A stretch of DNA of 64,000 nucleotides from a virus. The notes beneath the pieces were generated by a model. The model was not told the origin of the DNA, searched no databases, and saw only the letters and a program-made list of their open reading frames with translations. The DNA is taken from positions 62,001 to 126,000 of the IMG/VR virus record IMGVR_UViG_3300028920_000002, one strand, 5' to 3'. Positions within the stretch are counted from its first letter, which is position 1. Each line of letters opens with the position of its first letter. A program made the position numbers and the translations under genes. Below, one piece after another: positions 8,047 to 16,150 of the stretch.

Positions 8047-8822
8047 ACATCGTCAAACCAAGCTACGAAATCCTGGGCATCTTCCCAGGTGAAGAAGACT
8101 GCCTGCAGTGGCTCGAGCGCATCGGGCGCACCTGCTACAAGAGCGAGGACAAAATCACTGCAGAGAGCGCACCCAAGTTCGTGCGCAGCATACTGAAGCT
8201 GGACCGGATGGAGAAACTGGCGAGCAGGTTTCTATCGATTGCCACAGACCCGGAATACGATGGTCCGCATGAGGCCGTGATGGCTTTGATGGAGGCTGTG
8301 CATGACATGCTCGCCGACCCTCCGCACGAGTCCGTCATCGAGCACAGCCTGATGACCGTACGGTTCGTTTTCGACCGGGGCATCTCTCACGAGATGGTGC
8401 GTCACCGCCTATGTGCCTTCAGCCAGGAATCCACCCGCTACTGCAATTACGGCAAGGGCGACGACATCAACTTCATCAAGCCTCCGTTCTGGCCGGAGGA
8501 AGACAGCGGAGACTCAGCCGTGAGCGAGTCAGAGCCCTACGATGTTTGGGAGCACGCTTGTTTGACGGCAGAGAGCGATTACAACGCCCTGGTCAACTTT
8601 CACAAGGCCAAGCCCGAGCAAGCCCGCTCCGTGCTTCCCAACTCCCTCAAGACGGAGATTGTCGTCTCAACCAACTTCCGTGAGTGGCGCCACATCTTCA
8701 GGCTGCGCACCAGCAAGCGCGCTCACCCGCAGATTCGGGAAGTCATGGTGCCTCTGCTGAAGGAGCTCAAGGCCAAGCCCAACCTGGGCCTGCTCTTCAG
8801 TGACATCGAGGTGACCGAATGA
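8043..8822 (+). CDS. thyX: Flavin-dependent thymidylate synthase ThyX
   Basis: GTG 8043, GTGA overlap with the previous stop; 259 aa, a normal length for the family. The ThyX signature RHRx7S is present at residues 120-130, preceded by HEMV and by the HxSxxEH-type segment at 95-101. ThyX makes dTMP from dUMP using FAD, NADPH and methylene-tetrahydrofolate and so supplies dTTP for phage DNA. Together with the dNMP kinase at 12114 it forms the visible nucleotide-supply module. Confidence 0.93.
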   Translation: MNIVKPSYEILGIFPGEEDCLQWLERIGRTCYKSEDKITAESAPKFVRSILKLDRMEKLASRFLSIATDPEYDGPHEAVMALMEAVHDMLADPPHESVIEHSLMTVRFVFDRGISHEMVRHRLCAFSQESTRYCNYGKGDDINFIKPPFWPEEDSGDSAVSESEPYDVWEHACLTAESDYNALVNFHKAKPEQARSVLPNSLKTEIVVSTNFREWRHIFRLRTSKRAHPQIREVMVPLLKELKAKPNLGLLFSDIEVTE

Positions 8823-9265
8823 AAGCGACAGTGAAGACAACGACGTACTCACCGAGAGACAACTTCTGCCGAGGCGTGGCAGAGCTGCTGCAGAAGGCAG
8901 CGGAGGATGGCACCGGCACCGACGACACCACCGATGCCATCTGCGTGTTGGCCAACAAGTGCTTCAGCACAGGGGCTGACTATCCAGACCTGCCCCGACC
9001 GGACTACGTCGACGACCAGATGACCGTGACCTACATCGAAGAGTGGTCGGACTGGTTCTACGCGAACACCGAGACGTTCGAGGGCGAGCTCGGCATGCAG
9101 TTGGCCTACCTGTGGCCGGCCATCATCAAGGGGAACCAGATTGAGGTCGACATCGACTCGGCCATCGTACGGGTGCTCAACGAGAATGCGGTGCCCAACG
9201 ATGAGCAGCCGGAACCCAACTCCATCTGGTCCTACATCGACGCCGTGGCCGAGGTGAGCGAATGA
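8819..9265 (+). CDS. Hypothetical protein, paralogue of the 10448 product, 148 aa
   Basis: ATG 8819 (ATGA overlap). Residues about 70-145 share with the protein at 10448 the pattern W-S-[DE]-W-F-Y-A-[NH]-T-E-x-F, then QLAYLWPAI[IV]K and a terminal IWSYI. The N-terminal halves differ. Acidic, soluble, Trp-rich; family not recognised. The pair points to local duplication within the array. Confidence 0.7.
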   Translation: MKATVKTTTYSPRDNFCRGVAELLQKAAEDGTGTDDTTDAICVLANKCFSTGADYPDLPRPDYVDDQMTVTYIEEWSDWFYANTETFEGELGMQLAYLWPAIIKGNQIEVDIDSAIVRVLNENAVPNDEQPEPNSIWSYIDAVAEVSE

Positions 9266-9462
9266 AACCGCTCTACAAGACGACCATCGTCATCTGGTCG
9301 GCCTACGACCCAGAAAAGTCGAGTATGGAACTTGAGGACTTGGCTCACGACGCCACAGTAGGAGAGGCGTACTGCTCCAAGCAGAAGAGCGAGCGGGTAG
9401 AGAAGCCGGAAGAAAACCCTGATTGGGACGGCACCGAGTTCTTTGGAGACGAGGATGATTGA
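9262..9462 (+). CDS. Hypothetical acidic protein, 66 aa
   Basis: ATG 9262 (ATGA overlap). Begins with a beta strand (TTIVIWSAY) followed by acidic helix. The C-terminus overlaps the next gene by 8 nt. No domain recognised. Confidence 0.55.
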   Translation: MKPLYKTTIVIWSAYDPEKSSMELEDLAHDATVGEAYCSKQKSERVEKPEENPDWDGTEFFGDEDD

Positions 9463-9682
9463 CCCATCTCTGGAAGAGCTGGAGAAGGCAGAAGCACGAT
9501 TCCTCGAGGCTCATGGGTGGAGTCCCGTGCCCAAGCCTCGAGGGGCTGAGAACAACCCGGAAGTTCCTCAGTGGTGGAGAGACCAGTTCGCTGAGGAGGG
9601 AGAGATGAAGGAGTACCGGCAAGACACGGCCGTGGAGTTGCAGAAGGCACGGCTCGTAGACCTGATGAGGTACGAAGGATGA
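9455..9682 (+). CDS. Hypothetical protein, 75 aa
   Basis: ATG 9455, overlapping the previous stop by 8 nt. Charged and mostly helical with a WWRDQF segment. Stop overlaps the next ATG. No family recognised. Confidence 0.55.
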   Translation: MIDPSLEELEKAEARFLEAHGWSPVPKPRGAENNPEVPQWWRDQFAEEGEMKEYRQDTAVELQKARLVDLMRYEG

Positions 9683-10113
9683 CTTACGACCAGGTATCCA
9701 TCGCATTCGACAATCTGCGTGAGCTCGTGGGCGAACTGTACGTACATGAACCTTGTGGAGGGCCTCTTCACATCATCACTGATGATGGAAACATCGAAGA
9801 CACACATCTCGTTAGCTGCTATCGGTGGCTGCACGGGGAGAAGAACACGGCCTTCATCACTTCGGTGTGCAAGGCCATCCTCCATGAGCTCATGCTACTG
9901 ACTGAAGCACAGAGGCTCTTGTGGTGGCTGGAGGGTTCTATCCGAGAACTGAAGCTGGACCCGGTACGTCTTGCCTTCGAGGCTGGTGCAGAGAAGGCGT
10001 ACATCGTGGATAAAAGCAATGGTAGCTACGGCGCCCGGTTGGTAGGTGGAGCAAAGGGCTCCACGTGGTCCTGGGATGGGCTGGAGCAGACCAGGGAAAG
10101 GATGAAGAAGTGA
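9679..10113 (+). CDS. Hypothetical protein, 144 aa
   Basis: ATG 9679 (ATGA overlap). Mixed alpha/beta, with two central helices containing LLWWLE. The gene ends at TGA overlapping the next GTG start. Function unknown. Confidence 0.6.
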   Translation: MTYDQVSIAFDNLRELVGELYVHEPCGGPLHIITDDGNIEDTHLVSCYRWLHGEKNTAFITSVCKAILHELMLLTEAQRLLWWLEGSIRELKLDPVRLAFEAGAEKAYIVDKSNGSYGARLVGGAKGSTWSWDGLEQTRERMKK

Positions 10114-10451
10114 AAGAACCCAAGGTCAGTCCGAAGCCTACATTCTGCGGGCACAAGATGGAGTGGGTCGAGCGCGCGATGCCCAACTACTTCGGCTCGT
10201 TCTGGATGTACCGAAGCAAGGACAGGAAAGTGGTCGTTCGCGCTTGGCCAGCACAGAAGACAGAGAATGACGATTGGGTGATGCCTCCAGAAGTACTGAT
10301 GGTGATAGACCACGCGCATGAAGAGTTCGTCGGCAGGTATAAGACGCACAAGGAGTTGCTACGCGTGCTGAAGCGGGCAGAGTCAGAACTGATGCGTCAG
10401 TACAAGGAAGCAGCCAAGGAGTACAAGATGCTCCTAGAGGTGGTGAAATGA
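10110..10451 (+). CDS. Hypothetical protein, 113 aa
   Basis: GTG 10110 (GTGA overlap). The beta-rich first 60 residues contain one Cys; the C-terminal 50 residues are a Lys/Glu helix that could be a coiled coil. No family recognised. Confidence 0.6.
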   Translation: MKEPKVSPKPTFCGHKMEWVERAMPNYFGSFWMYRSKDRKVVVRAWPAQKTENDDWVMPPEVLMVIDHAHEEFVGRYKTHKELLRVLKRAESELMRQYKEAAKEYKMLLEVVK

Positions 10452-10885
10452 AGTTCAACGTCGACTGGTCTAAGACCTACGTGGCCAGCGGAATCGTGCA
10501 GGTGGAAGCTGAAACGCGAGACGAGGCGGAGAACATCGTGGCTGAGCGAATGGGAAACTATTCAGGCTCGATGAACTACGTTGACGACGAGGACCATGTC
10601 CACGCCTACCCTGTGGATGGAGAGCCGCCTCACCCGGAGCTGCCGAGGCCAGATAGCGACCTGACCATCATCAGGTTCATTCGACAGTGGTCAGAATGGT
10701 TCTACGCGCACACCGAGGTCTTCGGCTGCGGTCTGTCACTGCAGCTGGCCTACTTGTGGCCGGCTATCGTCAAAGACAAGTACATAGATGCCCCCGATAG
10801 CTCTGAGCTCGTCAAGCTCTTGCAGGAGCATGTGGTTCCTGAAGACAACGCCATCTGGTCCTATATCCATATCGAGGCAGAGTGA
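10448..10885 (+). CDS. Hypothetical protein, paralogue of the 8819 product, 145 aa
   Basis: ATG 10448 (ATGA overlap). The C-terminal half repeats the WSEWFYAHTE...LQLAYLWPAIVK pattern of the 8819 product. The N-terminal 50 residues have a ferredoxin-like or YcaO-free alternation of strands (WSKTYVASGIVQVEAETRDEAE would fit a small alpha/beta domain), but this is only a pattern. Function unknown. Confidence 0.65.
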   Translation: MKFNVDWSKTYVASGIVQVEAETRDEAENIVAERMGNYSGSMNYVDDEDHVHAYPVDGEPPHPELPRPDSDLTIIRFIRQWSEWFYAHTEVFGCGLSLQLAYLWPAIVKDKYIDAPDSSELVKLLQEHVVPEDNAIWSYIHIEAE

Positions 10886-11178
10886 GCCGAGAAGTTCATG
10901 GTTCCGTGAAGTGGCGGGACGTGGAGCTGCAGGTGTCATCCAAAGAGAAGGGCGACACCAATTGGCACTACCGAGAGAATGGTACGGAGCTCATGCTTCG
11001 CTATGTTGGAGCACTGGATACCTACCGCGCCACCATCAACGCCATGGGGCTGCAAGGCTTTGGTGTTGGCTATAGCCCGGATGATGCATTGGACGGAGCA
11101 GTGGACAGCTTGGCCGGGAAGGTCGCAAAGGTGGAGGTAGTGCTCACCCGATTTGCCAAGCAGGAGGAGATTGGGTGA
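10882..11178 (+). CDS. Hypothetical protein, 98 aa
   Basis: GTG 10882 (GTGA overlap). Two beta strands are followed by a helix with the spacing of a small alpha/beta domain. No Cys or membrane segments. Function unknown. Confidence 0.6.
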   Translation: MSREVHGSVKWRDVELQVSSKEKGDTNWHYRENGTELMLRYVGALDTYRATINAMGLQGFGVGYSPDDALDGAVDSLAGKVAKVEVVLTRFAKQEEIG

Positions 11179-11351
11179 CCGATAAGAAGGAGAAACGTGC
11201 TCCTCTGGAGCGCTGCGTCATGTGCCTACACTACCGCTCGAGTCCTCAGGGCGTCGTTTGTCATAAGCGGAAGGATGGGCCACTCGACAATGGGATGGGA
11301 TGGTGTCCAGAGTTCACTGACATCGTTCACAGCGGGAAGAAAGAGAAGTGA
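11175..11351 (+). CDS. Small Cys-rich zinc-binding protein, 58 aa
   Basis: GTG 11175 overlaps the previous TGA and the stop overlaps the next GTG. Four Cys are arranged CxxC (CVMC), then single Cys near residues 29 and 44, with conserved-looking His; compatible with one zinc site. Basic N-terminus. Short and easily missed, but both junctions fit the overlap rule of this array. Confidence 0.6.
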   Translation: MTDKKEKRAPLERCVMCLHYRSSPQGVVCHKRKDGPLDNGMGWCPEFTDIVHSGKKEK

Positions 11352-11542
11352 GCGACAAGAGCCAGGCAAGAGCTGTGCAGCGAGTCAGCGGTTGGCCCTA
11401 CCAGAAGTGTCTGCAGTGGGTTCGTGCGGGTAAGACCGTCATCATGAAGTGGAGCATCTACCACGCCATCACCAACAGCGAGGCTGCAGTCAAGCTCTGG
11501 AAGGAGACGGAGGGTGTCAAGACGACTAAGCTTTCAAACTGA
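11348..11542 (+). CDS. Hypothetical protein, 64 aa
   Basis: GTG 11348 (GTGA overlap). Basic, with the sequence SGWPYQKCLQWVRAGK. Possible helix-turn-helix-sized protein but without a recognisable signature. Its 3' end is shared with the next gene for 29 nt. Confidence 0.5.
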   Translation: MSDKSQARAVQRVSGWPYQKCLQWVRAGKTVIMKWSIYHAITNSEAAVKLWKETEGVKTTKLSN

Positions 11543-11753
11543 CATCACTCTTGTTCTTCACCGTTGCTGGAAGTGTGGCAACTGGTGGGGTGTGGAAGAA
11601 AGGGTGAGTACCTCATCCACACTGTGCCCCTGCTGTACACATGCGGAGAACGAGAGTCTGCGAGGTACGGTGACTCAACTGGGAGCCACCATCAGCGCGC
11701 TCAAAGGAGCGCTCACCAAGGCTAAGAAGCGGTGGCAGAAGAAGGGGAAGTAG
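11514..11753 (+). CDS. Zinc-ribbon protein with C-terminal helix, 79 aa
   Basis: GTG 11514 is the only reasonable start before the first zinc-binding pair. CWKC and CPCC pairs about 20 residues apart form a zinc ribbon, followed by a long basic helix. It overlaps the preceding gene by 29 nt in another frame. Confidence 0.6.
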   Translation: MSRRLSFQTDITLVLHRCWKCGNWWGVEERVSTSSTLCPCCTHAENESLRGTVTQLGATISALKGALTKAKKRWQKKGK

Positions 11754-11767
11754 AGAAGGCTCGGGCG

Positions 11768-11902
11768 ATGCAGCATCGGGCGGAGGCGTGGCGCTCTCGC
11801 GCCGGCGCCTTCGCTAGCTTTGCTCTCGGCCTTCTCTACTTGGCGGGGGCCTGGTTCGTCTGGAAGATTGGTTGGATTCTGTATGGAGCATTGAAACCAT
11901 GA
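11768..11902 (+). CDS. Small single-span membrane protein, 44 aa
   Basis: ATG 11768; an upstream in-frame GTG at 11732 would give 56 aa. A basic, Arg-containing N-terminus is followed by about 22 hydrophobic residues (FALGLLYLAGAWFVWKIGWI), an inner-membrane anchor. The stop overlaps the next ATG (ATGA), which supports its being real. Role unknown. Confidence 0.55.
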   Translation: MQHRAEAWRSRAGAFASFALGLLYLAGAWFVWKIGWILYGALKP

Positions 11903-12117
11903 AGAAATACGCGGTGGCCTACACCTACATCGCTGACAACGACCTAGAAATTGAGTTCGTGGAAGCCGAGTCGTGTCGAGACGCCATCATCCAGGTAATC
12001 CGTAAGCAGGACTGGCCCGAAGACCAGTGCCAGCAGTTGCCCGAGGACCTTGAGGCAATCAAGGAATGGATGTTCAACGGAGACAGCCTAGTCGACGTGA
12101 AGGAGCTACCACAATGA
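11899..12117 (+). CDS. Hypothetical acidic protein, 72 aa
   Basis: ATG 11899 overlaps the previous stop, and its stop overlaps the kinase start. Begins with a beta strand and continues as acidic helix with two Cys and two Trp. No family recognised. Confidence 0.6.
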   Translation: MKKYAVAYTYIADNDLEIEFVEAESCRDAIIQVIRKQDWPEDQCQQLPEDLEAIKEWMFNGDSLVDVKELPQ

Positions 12118-12860
12118 TTGTAGGAATCAGCGGGCTGTCCGGTAGCGGCAAGAGCGCTGCCGGCGACGTCCTGGTGAAGAACCATGGCTTCGTGGCCGTG
12201 GCATTCGCTGACGTCATGAAGCGCATCTGCATTGAGGTCTTCGACTTCACGCCCGAGCAGGTGTGGGGAGACGGGAAGAATGAACCTGACGCCAGGTACC
12301 CCATACTTTGCCGCAACTGTGGTTGTACTGGGCGTTCGGTAGTCAGTCCCATTCACTTCGGTCATTGCTGCAGCAAAGAGTGCGCCTACGAGTTTGATGA
12401 CAGGGACGGCATCGGTCAGGTTCTAGGAGAGTGTGGAGGCGGTGAAGGTGATGAGCAGTACCTCACTCCGCGTAAGGCTCTTCAGAAGCTCGGGTCGTGG
12501 GGTAGAGACTGCTACTCCGACGTCTGGGCTGAGGCAGCTTTGCGGGATGCCAAGCTCATCTTGGACAAGCACAAGGATTACAACCGAGAGGTGGGTCCGC
12601 TGCTCGGGTGCGACCGTGACTACGAGGGCGTCGTCATCACCGATGTCCGCTTCAAGAACGAGATGAAGGCGGTGAAGGATGCCGGTGGGAAGCTCGTTCG
12701 CATAGTCCGGCCAGGCTACGAGAAGCCACAGTGGGACCACCCCAGTGAGACCGAGCAGCTCGAGGTGCCGGATGAGGAGTTCGACTACATCCTGGAGAAC
12801 GTAGGGGACTTGAAGGTCCTAGAGTTGTACACCGACCGGATGATGGAGGCACTTCGGTGA
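12114..12860 (+). CDS. Deoxynucleoside monophosphate kinase with zinc insert
   Basis: ATG 12114 (ATGA overlap); 248 aa. The Walker A loop GLSGSGKS is at residues 7-14 and a DVRFKNE segment near 180 matches the dNMP kinase family of T4 gene 1. The enzyme phosphorylates dNMPs to dNDPs. Residues about 65-90 hold an inserted Cys/His cluster (CRNCGC then HCCSKEC) that looks like a zinc knuckle and is not part of the classical fold. It works with ThyX in dTTP supply. Other P-loop nucleoside kinases are possible. Confidence 0.8.
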   Translation: MIVGISGLSGSGKSAAGDVLVKNHGFVAVAFADVMKRICIEVFDFTPEQVWGDGKNEPDARYPILCRNCGCTGRSVVSPIHFGHCCSKECAYEFDDRDGIGQVLGECGGGEGDEQYLTPRKALQKLGSWGRDCYSDVWAEAALRDAKLILDKHKDYNREVGPLLGCDRDYEGVVITDVRFKNEMKAVKDAGGKLVRIVRPGYEKPQWDHPSETEQLEVPDEEFDYILENVGDLKVLELYTDRMMEALR

Positions 12861-13192
12861 CTGGTAAGAAGGTCTGGTGGGTGTACATGATTCAGTCCCG
12901 CAGGCCGACGTGTACGGGAGTCGAATATGGGCGGAAGCCGGACGGGGTCATCTACATCGGAGTCACCACGAATATCGAGCGGCGTATCAAGCAGCACAAC
13001 GAGGGCAAGGGGGCGAGGTACACACGGGGGCGCGGTCCGTGGACCACCCTGGCTTGCCACTCCTACAACAGTCGCAGCGACGCGTTGAAGGTAGAGGCTC
13101 GGTTGAAGAAGCTCAGCCACGCGCAGAAGTACGATGTGTCCGCTTTGCCTGACCCCAGGCATCCACAAGACCCCAACCCCTGGGTTCCGTAG
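12857..13192 (+). CDS. GIY-YIG nuclease domain protein, 111 aa
   Basis: GTG 12857 (GTGA overlap). A WVYMI strand at 8-12 and VIYIGVT at 31-37 carry the GIY and YIG elements, followed by the catalytic Arg helix NIERRIKQHN and a C-terminal Glu in KVEARLKKL. The family includes small UvrC-like single-domain nucleases and homing endonucleases. The loop between the two strands is about 15 residues longer than usual. No DNA-binding add-on is present, so it may be a stand-alone repair or host-DNA-degrading nuclease. Confidence 0.82.
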   Translation: MTGKKVWWVYMIQSRRPTCTGVEYGRKPDGVIYIGVTTNIERRIKQHNEGKGARYTRGRGPWTTLACHSYNSRSDALKVEARLKKLSHAQKYDVSALPDPRHPQDPNPWVP

Positions 13193-13194
13193 CG

Positions 13195-13203
13195 TGATAG
13201 TAT
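13195..13203 (+). promoter_or_regulatory. Extended -10 box, leaderless-type promoter
   Basis: TGATAGTAT ends exactly 6 nt before ATG 13210, which has no Shine-Dalgarno; a start of transcription at the ATG would make the mRNA leaderless. Confidence 0.5.
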
Positions 13204-13209
13204 CCCAGC

Positions 13210-13611
13210 ATGGCTCAACCTCTCGAGTTCACCCTCAGTCAGCAGGAATACGAGGCTCTTGTAGCCCTAGCGCGTCGTGGCTGTGTTGATAGCGAGGGGA
13301 ACACAGACGTGCAGAAGCTAAGAGACTTGGAGGCGTTCCTACGCCTCATCGAGAAGAACAATGGTGTCACTCGGGATGCAGTGTGGGTTCAGTGGCAGGA
13401 GCTAGACGCTCCGCTGCCGGCCGGCACCAACTTCCCAGATGAGTGGCCGGTGAACATGCGCGCCTATGTGGAGTACGTAACTCGAGCCGTCAACCAGAGC
13501 GACGTCGAGGCGGTACTCGAAGCTCAGGCCAAGAATCCCACGAGCGTCCTGGTCACTAGAGACCCGGGCGCCCGAGTGGGCTGGACTCCCATTGACGACT
13601 TCTTCAGATAG
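13210..13611 (+). CDS. Hypothetical protein, 133 aa
   Basis: ATG 13210 is the first gene of the array not overlapped with its neighbour; an extended -10 box sits 6 nt upstream. Acidic, helical, no recognised domain. The unit start suggests that a new transcript begins here. Confidence 0.65.
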   Translation: MAQPLEFTLSQQEYEALVALARRGCVDSEGNTDVQKLRDLEAFLRLIEKNNGVTRDAVWVQWQELDAPLPAGTNFPDEWPVNMRAYVEYVTRAVNQSDVEAVLEAQAKNPTSVLVTRDPGARVGWTPIDDFFR

Positions 13612-13612
13612 G

Positions 13613-13873
13613 GTGGACCTCCGTACCGTTCATGTGCGCACACACATGAATGCGGAGTATGTCTTCCCGGACATGGACATCGCAGAGCTCAAGAAGGCCC
13701 TGCCCGAGAGTGGACGCATCACCACGTCAAATCCGACGCTGGCGCTCATCAACGCAAGCTTCGCGGTGATTTCAATTCCATTTCGCATTGTCTCCACCAT
13801 CGAAGCGGAGGATGATGCGGCGGAGATGGAGCTGCTATGGGCCTGCCCTGCGTCAACTGCAAGCGAGACATAG
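13613..13873 (+). CDS. Hypothetical protein, 86 aa
   Basis: GTG 13613 just after the previous stop. Mixed strands and helices; the last 12 residues are read in a different frame from the next gene (37-nt overlap). Family not recognised. Confidence 0.55.
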   Translation: MDLRTVHVRTHMNAEYVFPDMDIAELKKALPESGRITTSNPTLALINASFAVISIPFRIVSTIEAEDDAAEMELLWACPASTASET

Positions 13874-14244
13874 CGGAGAACGAGGCTGAGTTCTTCGCGG
13901 GCATCTTGGTCTGCAAGGACTGCAACCGAGTCGCCACGCACCTGTGCGAGCGTGCACACAAGGAGCTCAAGTGGCTGCTGCTGATGCACCAAGAGCTCAT
14001 CCGCAACGCCATCGTTCAAGGGAAGCTTCAGCTGCAAGTACAACAGGGGCTGGAAGAGGTCTCGAGGGACGAGCTTCTGGAGGCCCTTGCTAAGATGGCC
14101 AGACAAGCCAGGGAAGAGCAGGAACGTGAATGTCCACTCCCACTACCTACAACGAGAAGGACGGTCTCGAAGGAGAGTACGACGTCCAATGCTCGCACCC
14201 TGGATGCGGATGGGAAGCCAAGCTCCGACTCGAACTCGGAGTAG
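13837..14244 (+). CDS. Zinc-finger protein with helical domain, 135 aa
   Basis: ATG 13837. Two CxxC pairs (CVNC, CKDC) in the first 30 residues form a zinc ribbon, followed by about 60 residues of helix rich in Gln/Glu. The last 38 residues are Ser/Thr-rich and overlap the next gene in another frame for 115 nt, so the real C-terminus may be shorter or the tail may be unconstrained. Confidence 0.6.
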   Translation: MGLPCVNCKRDIAENEAEFFAGILVCKDCNRVATHLCERAHKELKWLLLMHQELIRNAIVQGKLQLQVQQGLEEVSRDELLEALAKMARQAREEQERECPLPLPTTRRTVSKESTTSNARTLDADGKPSSDSNSE

Positions 14245-14399
14245 GGCTAAAGGTTGGGGACTCGGTCTACCGGGACCCCTCGAATGAGATGGTAGGAAAG
14301 TGCCGGAAGTGTCTTCGCTACAGCCTGGTGGTGAAGACTGCACCAACTCAGCACGTGACAACGTCCCCCAACGGTTTCTGGAAGGTGCCGACGGAGTAG
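14130..14399 (+). CDS. Zinc-ribbon protein, 89 aa
   Basis: ATG 14130. A CSHPGC motif and CRKC about 35 residues later make one zinc site, with beta-rich sequence between. The 115-nt overlap with the preceding gene is unusual for this array. Function unknown. Confidence 0.6.
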   Translation: MSTPTTYNEKDGLEGEYDVQCSHPGCGWEAKLRLELGVGLKVGDSVYRDPSNEMVGKCRKCLRYSLVVKTAPTQHVTTSPNGFWKVPTE

Positions 14400-14725
14400 T
14401 CCGTCTGTACTACTCAGACAAGGTGGTGGGCACTGCCGAGGGCGTGCGGTCTTCACTACAACAACACACGAAACAATCGAGAGTGCGTTGGCGCCGATGG
14501 GACATCGAGCGCCTTCGCTTCGAGCACGGCTCGTCGATGCTGCGCATCCAGGGTGCGTCCCTGCAGCAGCTCATCGGCGACCGCTACATCGTCTTGCGGG
14601 GTGAGCTCACCCCCTTCTACGACCCGTGCCCAGCGGCCAAGAACCTCGTTCTCGCCGAGGTTCTTTCGATGCCCAAGGGCATGACTCACAAGGAGCTGTT
14701 CTTCCTGCTCCGACCGCGCGCTTGA
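14300..14725 (+). CDS. Hypothetical protein, start uncertain
   Basis: The frame is convincingly coding from about 14390 to TGA 14725 (basic N-terminal part, then a beta-rich segment ending in a hydrophobic helix). In-frame ATG 14300 would overlap the previous gene by 100 nt; GTG 14423 gives a 100-residue product but leaves some coding-like sequence outside. No family recognised. It is the last gene before a new promoter at about 14755. Confidence 0.5.
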   Translation: MPEVSSLQPGGEDCTNSARDNVPQRFLEGADGVVRLYYSDKVVGTAEGVRSSLQQHTKQSRVRWRRWDIERLRFEHGSSMLRIQGASLQQLIGDRYIVLRGELTPFYDPCPAAKNLVLAEVLSMPKGMTHKELFFLLRPRA

Positions 14726-14755
14726 CGGCCGCGGTTTTCCTAGCTATCAGTTTGG

Positions 14756-14765
14756 GGTGTACAAT
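14756..14765 (+). promoter_or_regulatory. Putative promoter -10 (GTGTACAAT)
   Basis: TTTGGGGTGTACAATG lies 20 nt upstream of ATG 14786, after the short gap behind the previous gene. The box also forms a small palindrome (GTGTACAATGTACAC). A ribosome binding site AGGAGG follows, so this mRNA has a short leader. Confidence 0.4.
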
Positions 14766-14785
14766 GTACACCCGCCAGGAGGCGT

Positions 14786-16150
14786 ATGGCTGACCAGAAA
14801 CCCACGACCCCGTTCTCCCCGCCGCTGCAGGACGTGGCACCGCGGGTAGGACTCACCCCGGCGCAGGCGGCTCAGCTGGCGGCCCAGCAGGCCGCTGTAG
14901 GGCAGGAGGCGTTCATCGACCCCAACATCACGGACCCCGCCGCGCTGGCCTACGCGGCCGGCGCAGCGGCCCGTAGGAGCGCCAAGGGCGCGCTGCCCAA
15001 GTACCAGACCCCGGTGGCCGACGGCCCCGGCCCCGCCATCCCTCCGCTCGAGCAGCCGCACCAGGAGGGCATGACGATGGAGCAGCAGGCGGCGATGTAC
15101 CGGCAGCACAACACCGCCCAACAGGCTGCCCAATTGGCCGGCCAGCCAAGAGGAGCAGGCTCCATCATCGAGTCCGGCGGGGCAGGTGTGGGGAGCATGG
15201 CGGCGGGCGCGCCGAAGCTGACCATGCCCACGCCCGCCCAGATAGGCATCCAGCCGGGCGACATGCTCCCGCCCGAGGCTCAGCAGGACCCGAACTTCCG
15301 CAAGGGTCAGGGGGCTCTGGTGGCCGCCAGTCAGCCAGACATGGCGTTGAAGTACGGGGTGGTACGCAACGGCATGCGCATCCCTCCCCAGGCCCTGCAG
15401 GCCAACGTAGGCCAGTACGGCGGCCCGTCGAGCGGTAATCGGCAGCTGAGCCAAGACAGCGTTCGAGACCTGCAAGCGTTGCAGGGACTGCAGGCTGCCC
15501 AGCAGACGCGCCCGGAGGGCATGCCGCGGGATGAGAAGGAGGCCGAGGAGCAAGCCGCCAAGAGCTCGGCAGCGGCCTCGGCGCACGCGGGGACACCGCC
15601 GAAGCCCGGCGAGGCTACCGACAAGGAGGTCGCTGCGGCCATCAGGGAGATGGACGACTTCGACTTCGACCAGCTGCGCCGCCAGCTGCAGGAAGATGCC
15701 ATCCGCAACCCGGAGCAGAAGCGCATCATCGAAGGGCGCCTCGAGCCTCTCGACATCGATGAAATCATCATGAAGGACCGGGTGAAGCAGAAGGTCCCCA
15801 TCATCCCGGGCCGGCTCGTCTACACCTTCCTCAGCATGACCGGTGATGACGACCTCGCACTCAAGCGCTTGCTGATGAAGGAAAGCAAGAGCGTCGAGGT
15901 GACCGACCAATACCTGCTGGAGAAGTTCTCCTTCATGGCAGTGGCCTGTGGGCTCTACGCCATCAACAACAACGTTCTCCCCTCGCACCTTGGAGACGAC
16001 GGCGAGTTCGACGACAAGAAGTTCTGGGAGAAGTTCCGTTGGGTGCTCAAGCGTCCTCTGCACATGCTGGGTAGCATCGGTGCCAACCACAGCTGGTTCG
16101 AGACCCGTGTGCGCAAGCTGTTCACGGCGGAGAAAGTGGGAAATGGTTGA
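14786..16150 (+). CDS. Ala/Gln/Pro-rich virion-associated protein, 454 aa
   Basis: ATG 14786, RBS AGGAGG 6 nt upstream. Residues 1-285 are low-complexity, rich in Ala, Gln, Pro and Gly, with little predicted structure. Residues about 290-450 form a compact acidic-then-mixed domain (IREMDDFDFDQLRRQL to the end). This long flexible arm plus C-terminal domain is typical of phage head or scaffold-type proteins, but no motif identifies it. First gene of a sub-operon with its own promoter. Confidence 0.6.
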   Translation: MADQKPTTPFSPPLQDVAPRVGLTPAQAAQLAAQQAAVGQEAFIDPNITDPAALAYAAGAAARRSAKGALPKYQTPVADGPGPAIPPLEQPHQEGMTMEQQAAMYRQHNTAQQAAQLAGQPRGAGSIIESGGAGVGSMAAGAPKLTMPTPAQIGIQPGDMLPPEAQQDPNFRKGQGALVAASQPDMALKYGVVRNGMRIPPQALQANVGQYGGPSSGNRQLSQDSVRDLQALQGLQAAQQTRPEGMPRDEKEAEEQAAKSSAAASAHAGTPPKPGEATDKEVAAAIREMDDFDFDQLRRQLQEDAIRNPEQKRIIEGRLEPLDIDEIIMKDRVKQKVPIIPGRLVYTFLSMTGDDDLALKRLLMKESKSVEVTDQYLLEKFSFMAVACGLYAINNNVLPSHLGDDGEFDDKKFWEKFRWVLKRPLHMLGSIGANHSWFETRVRKLFTAEKVGNG

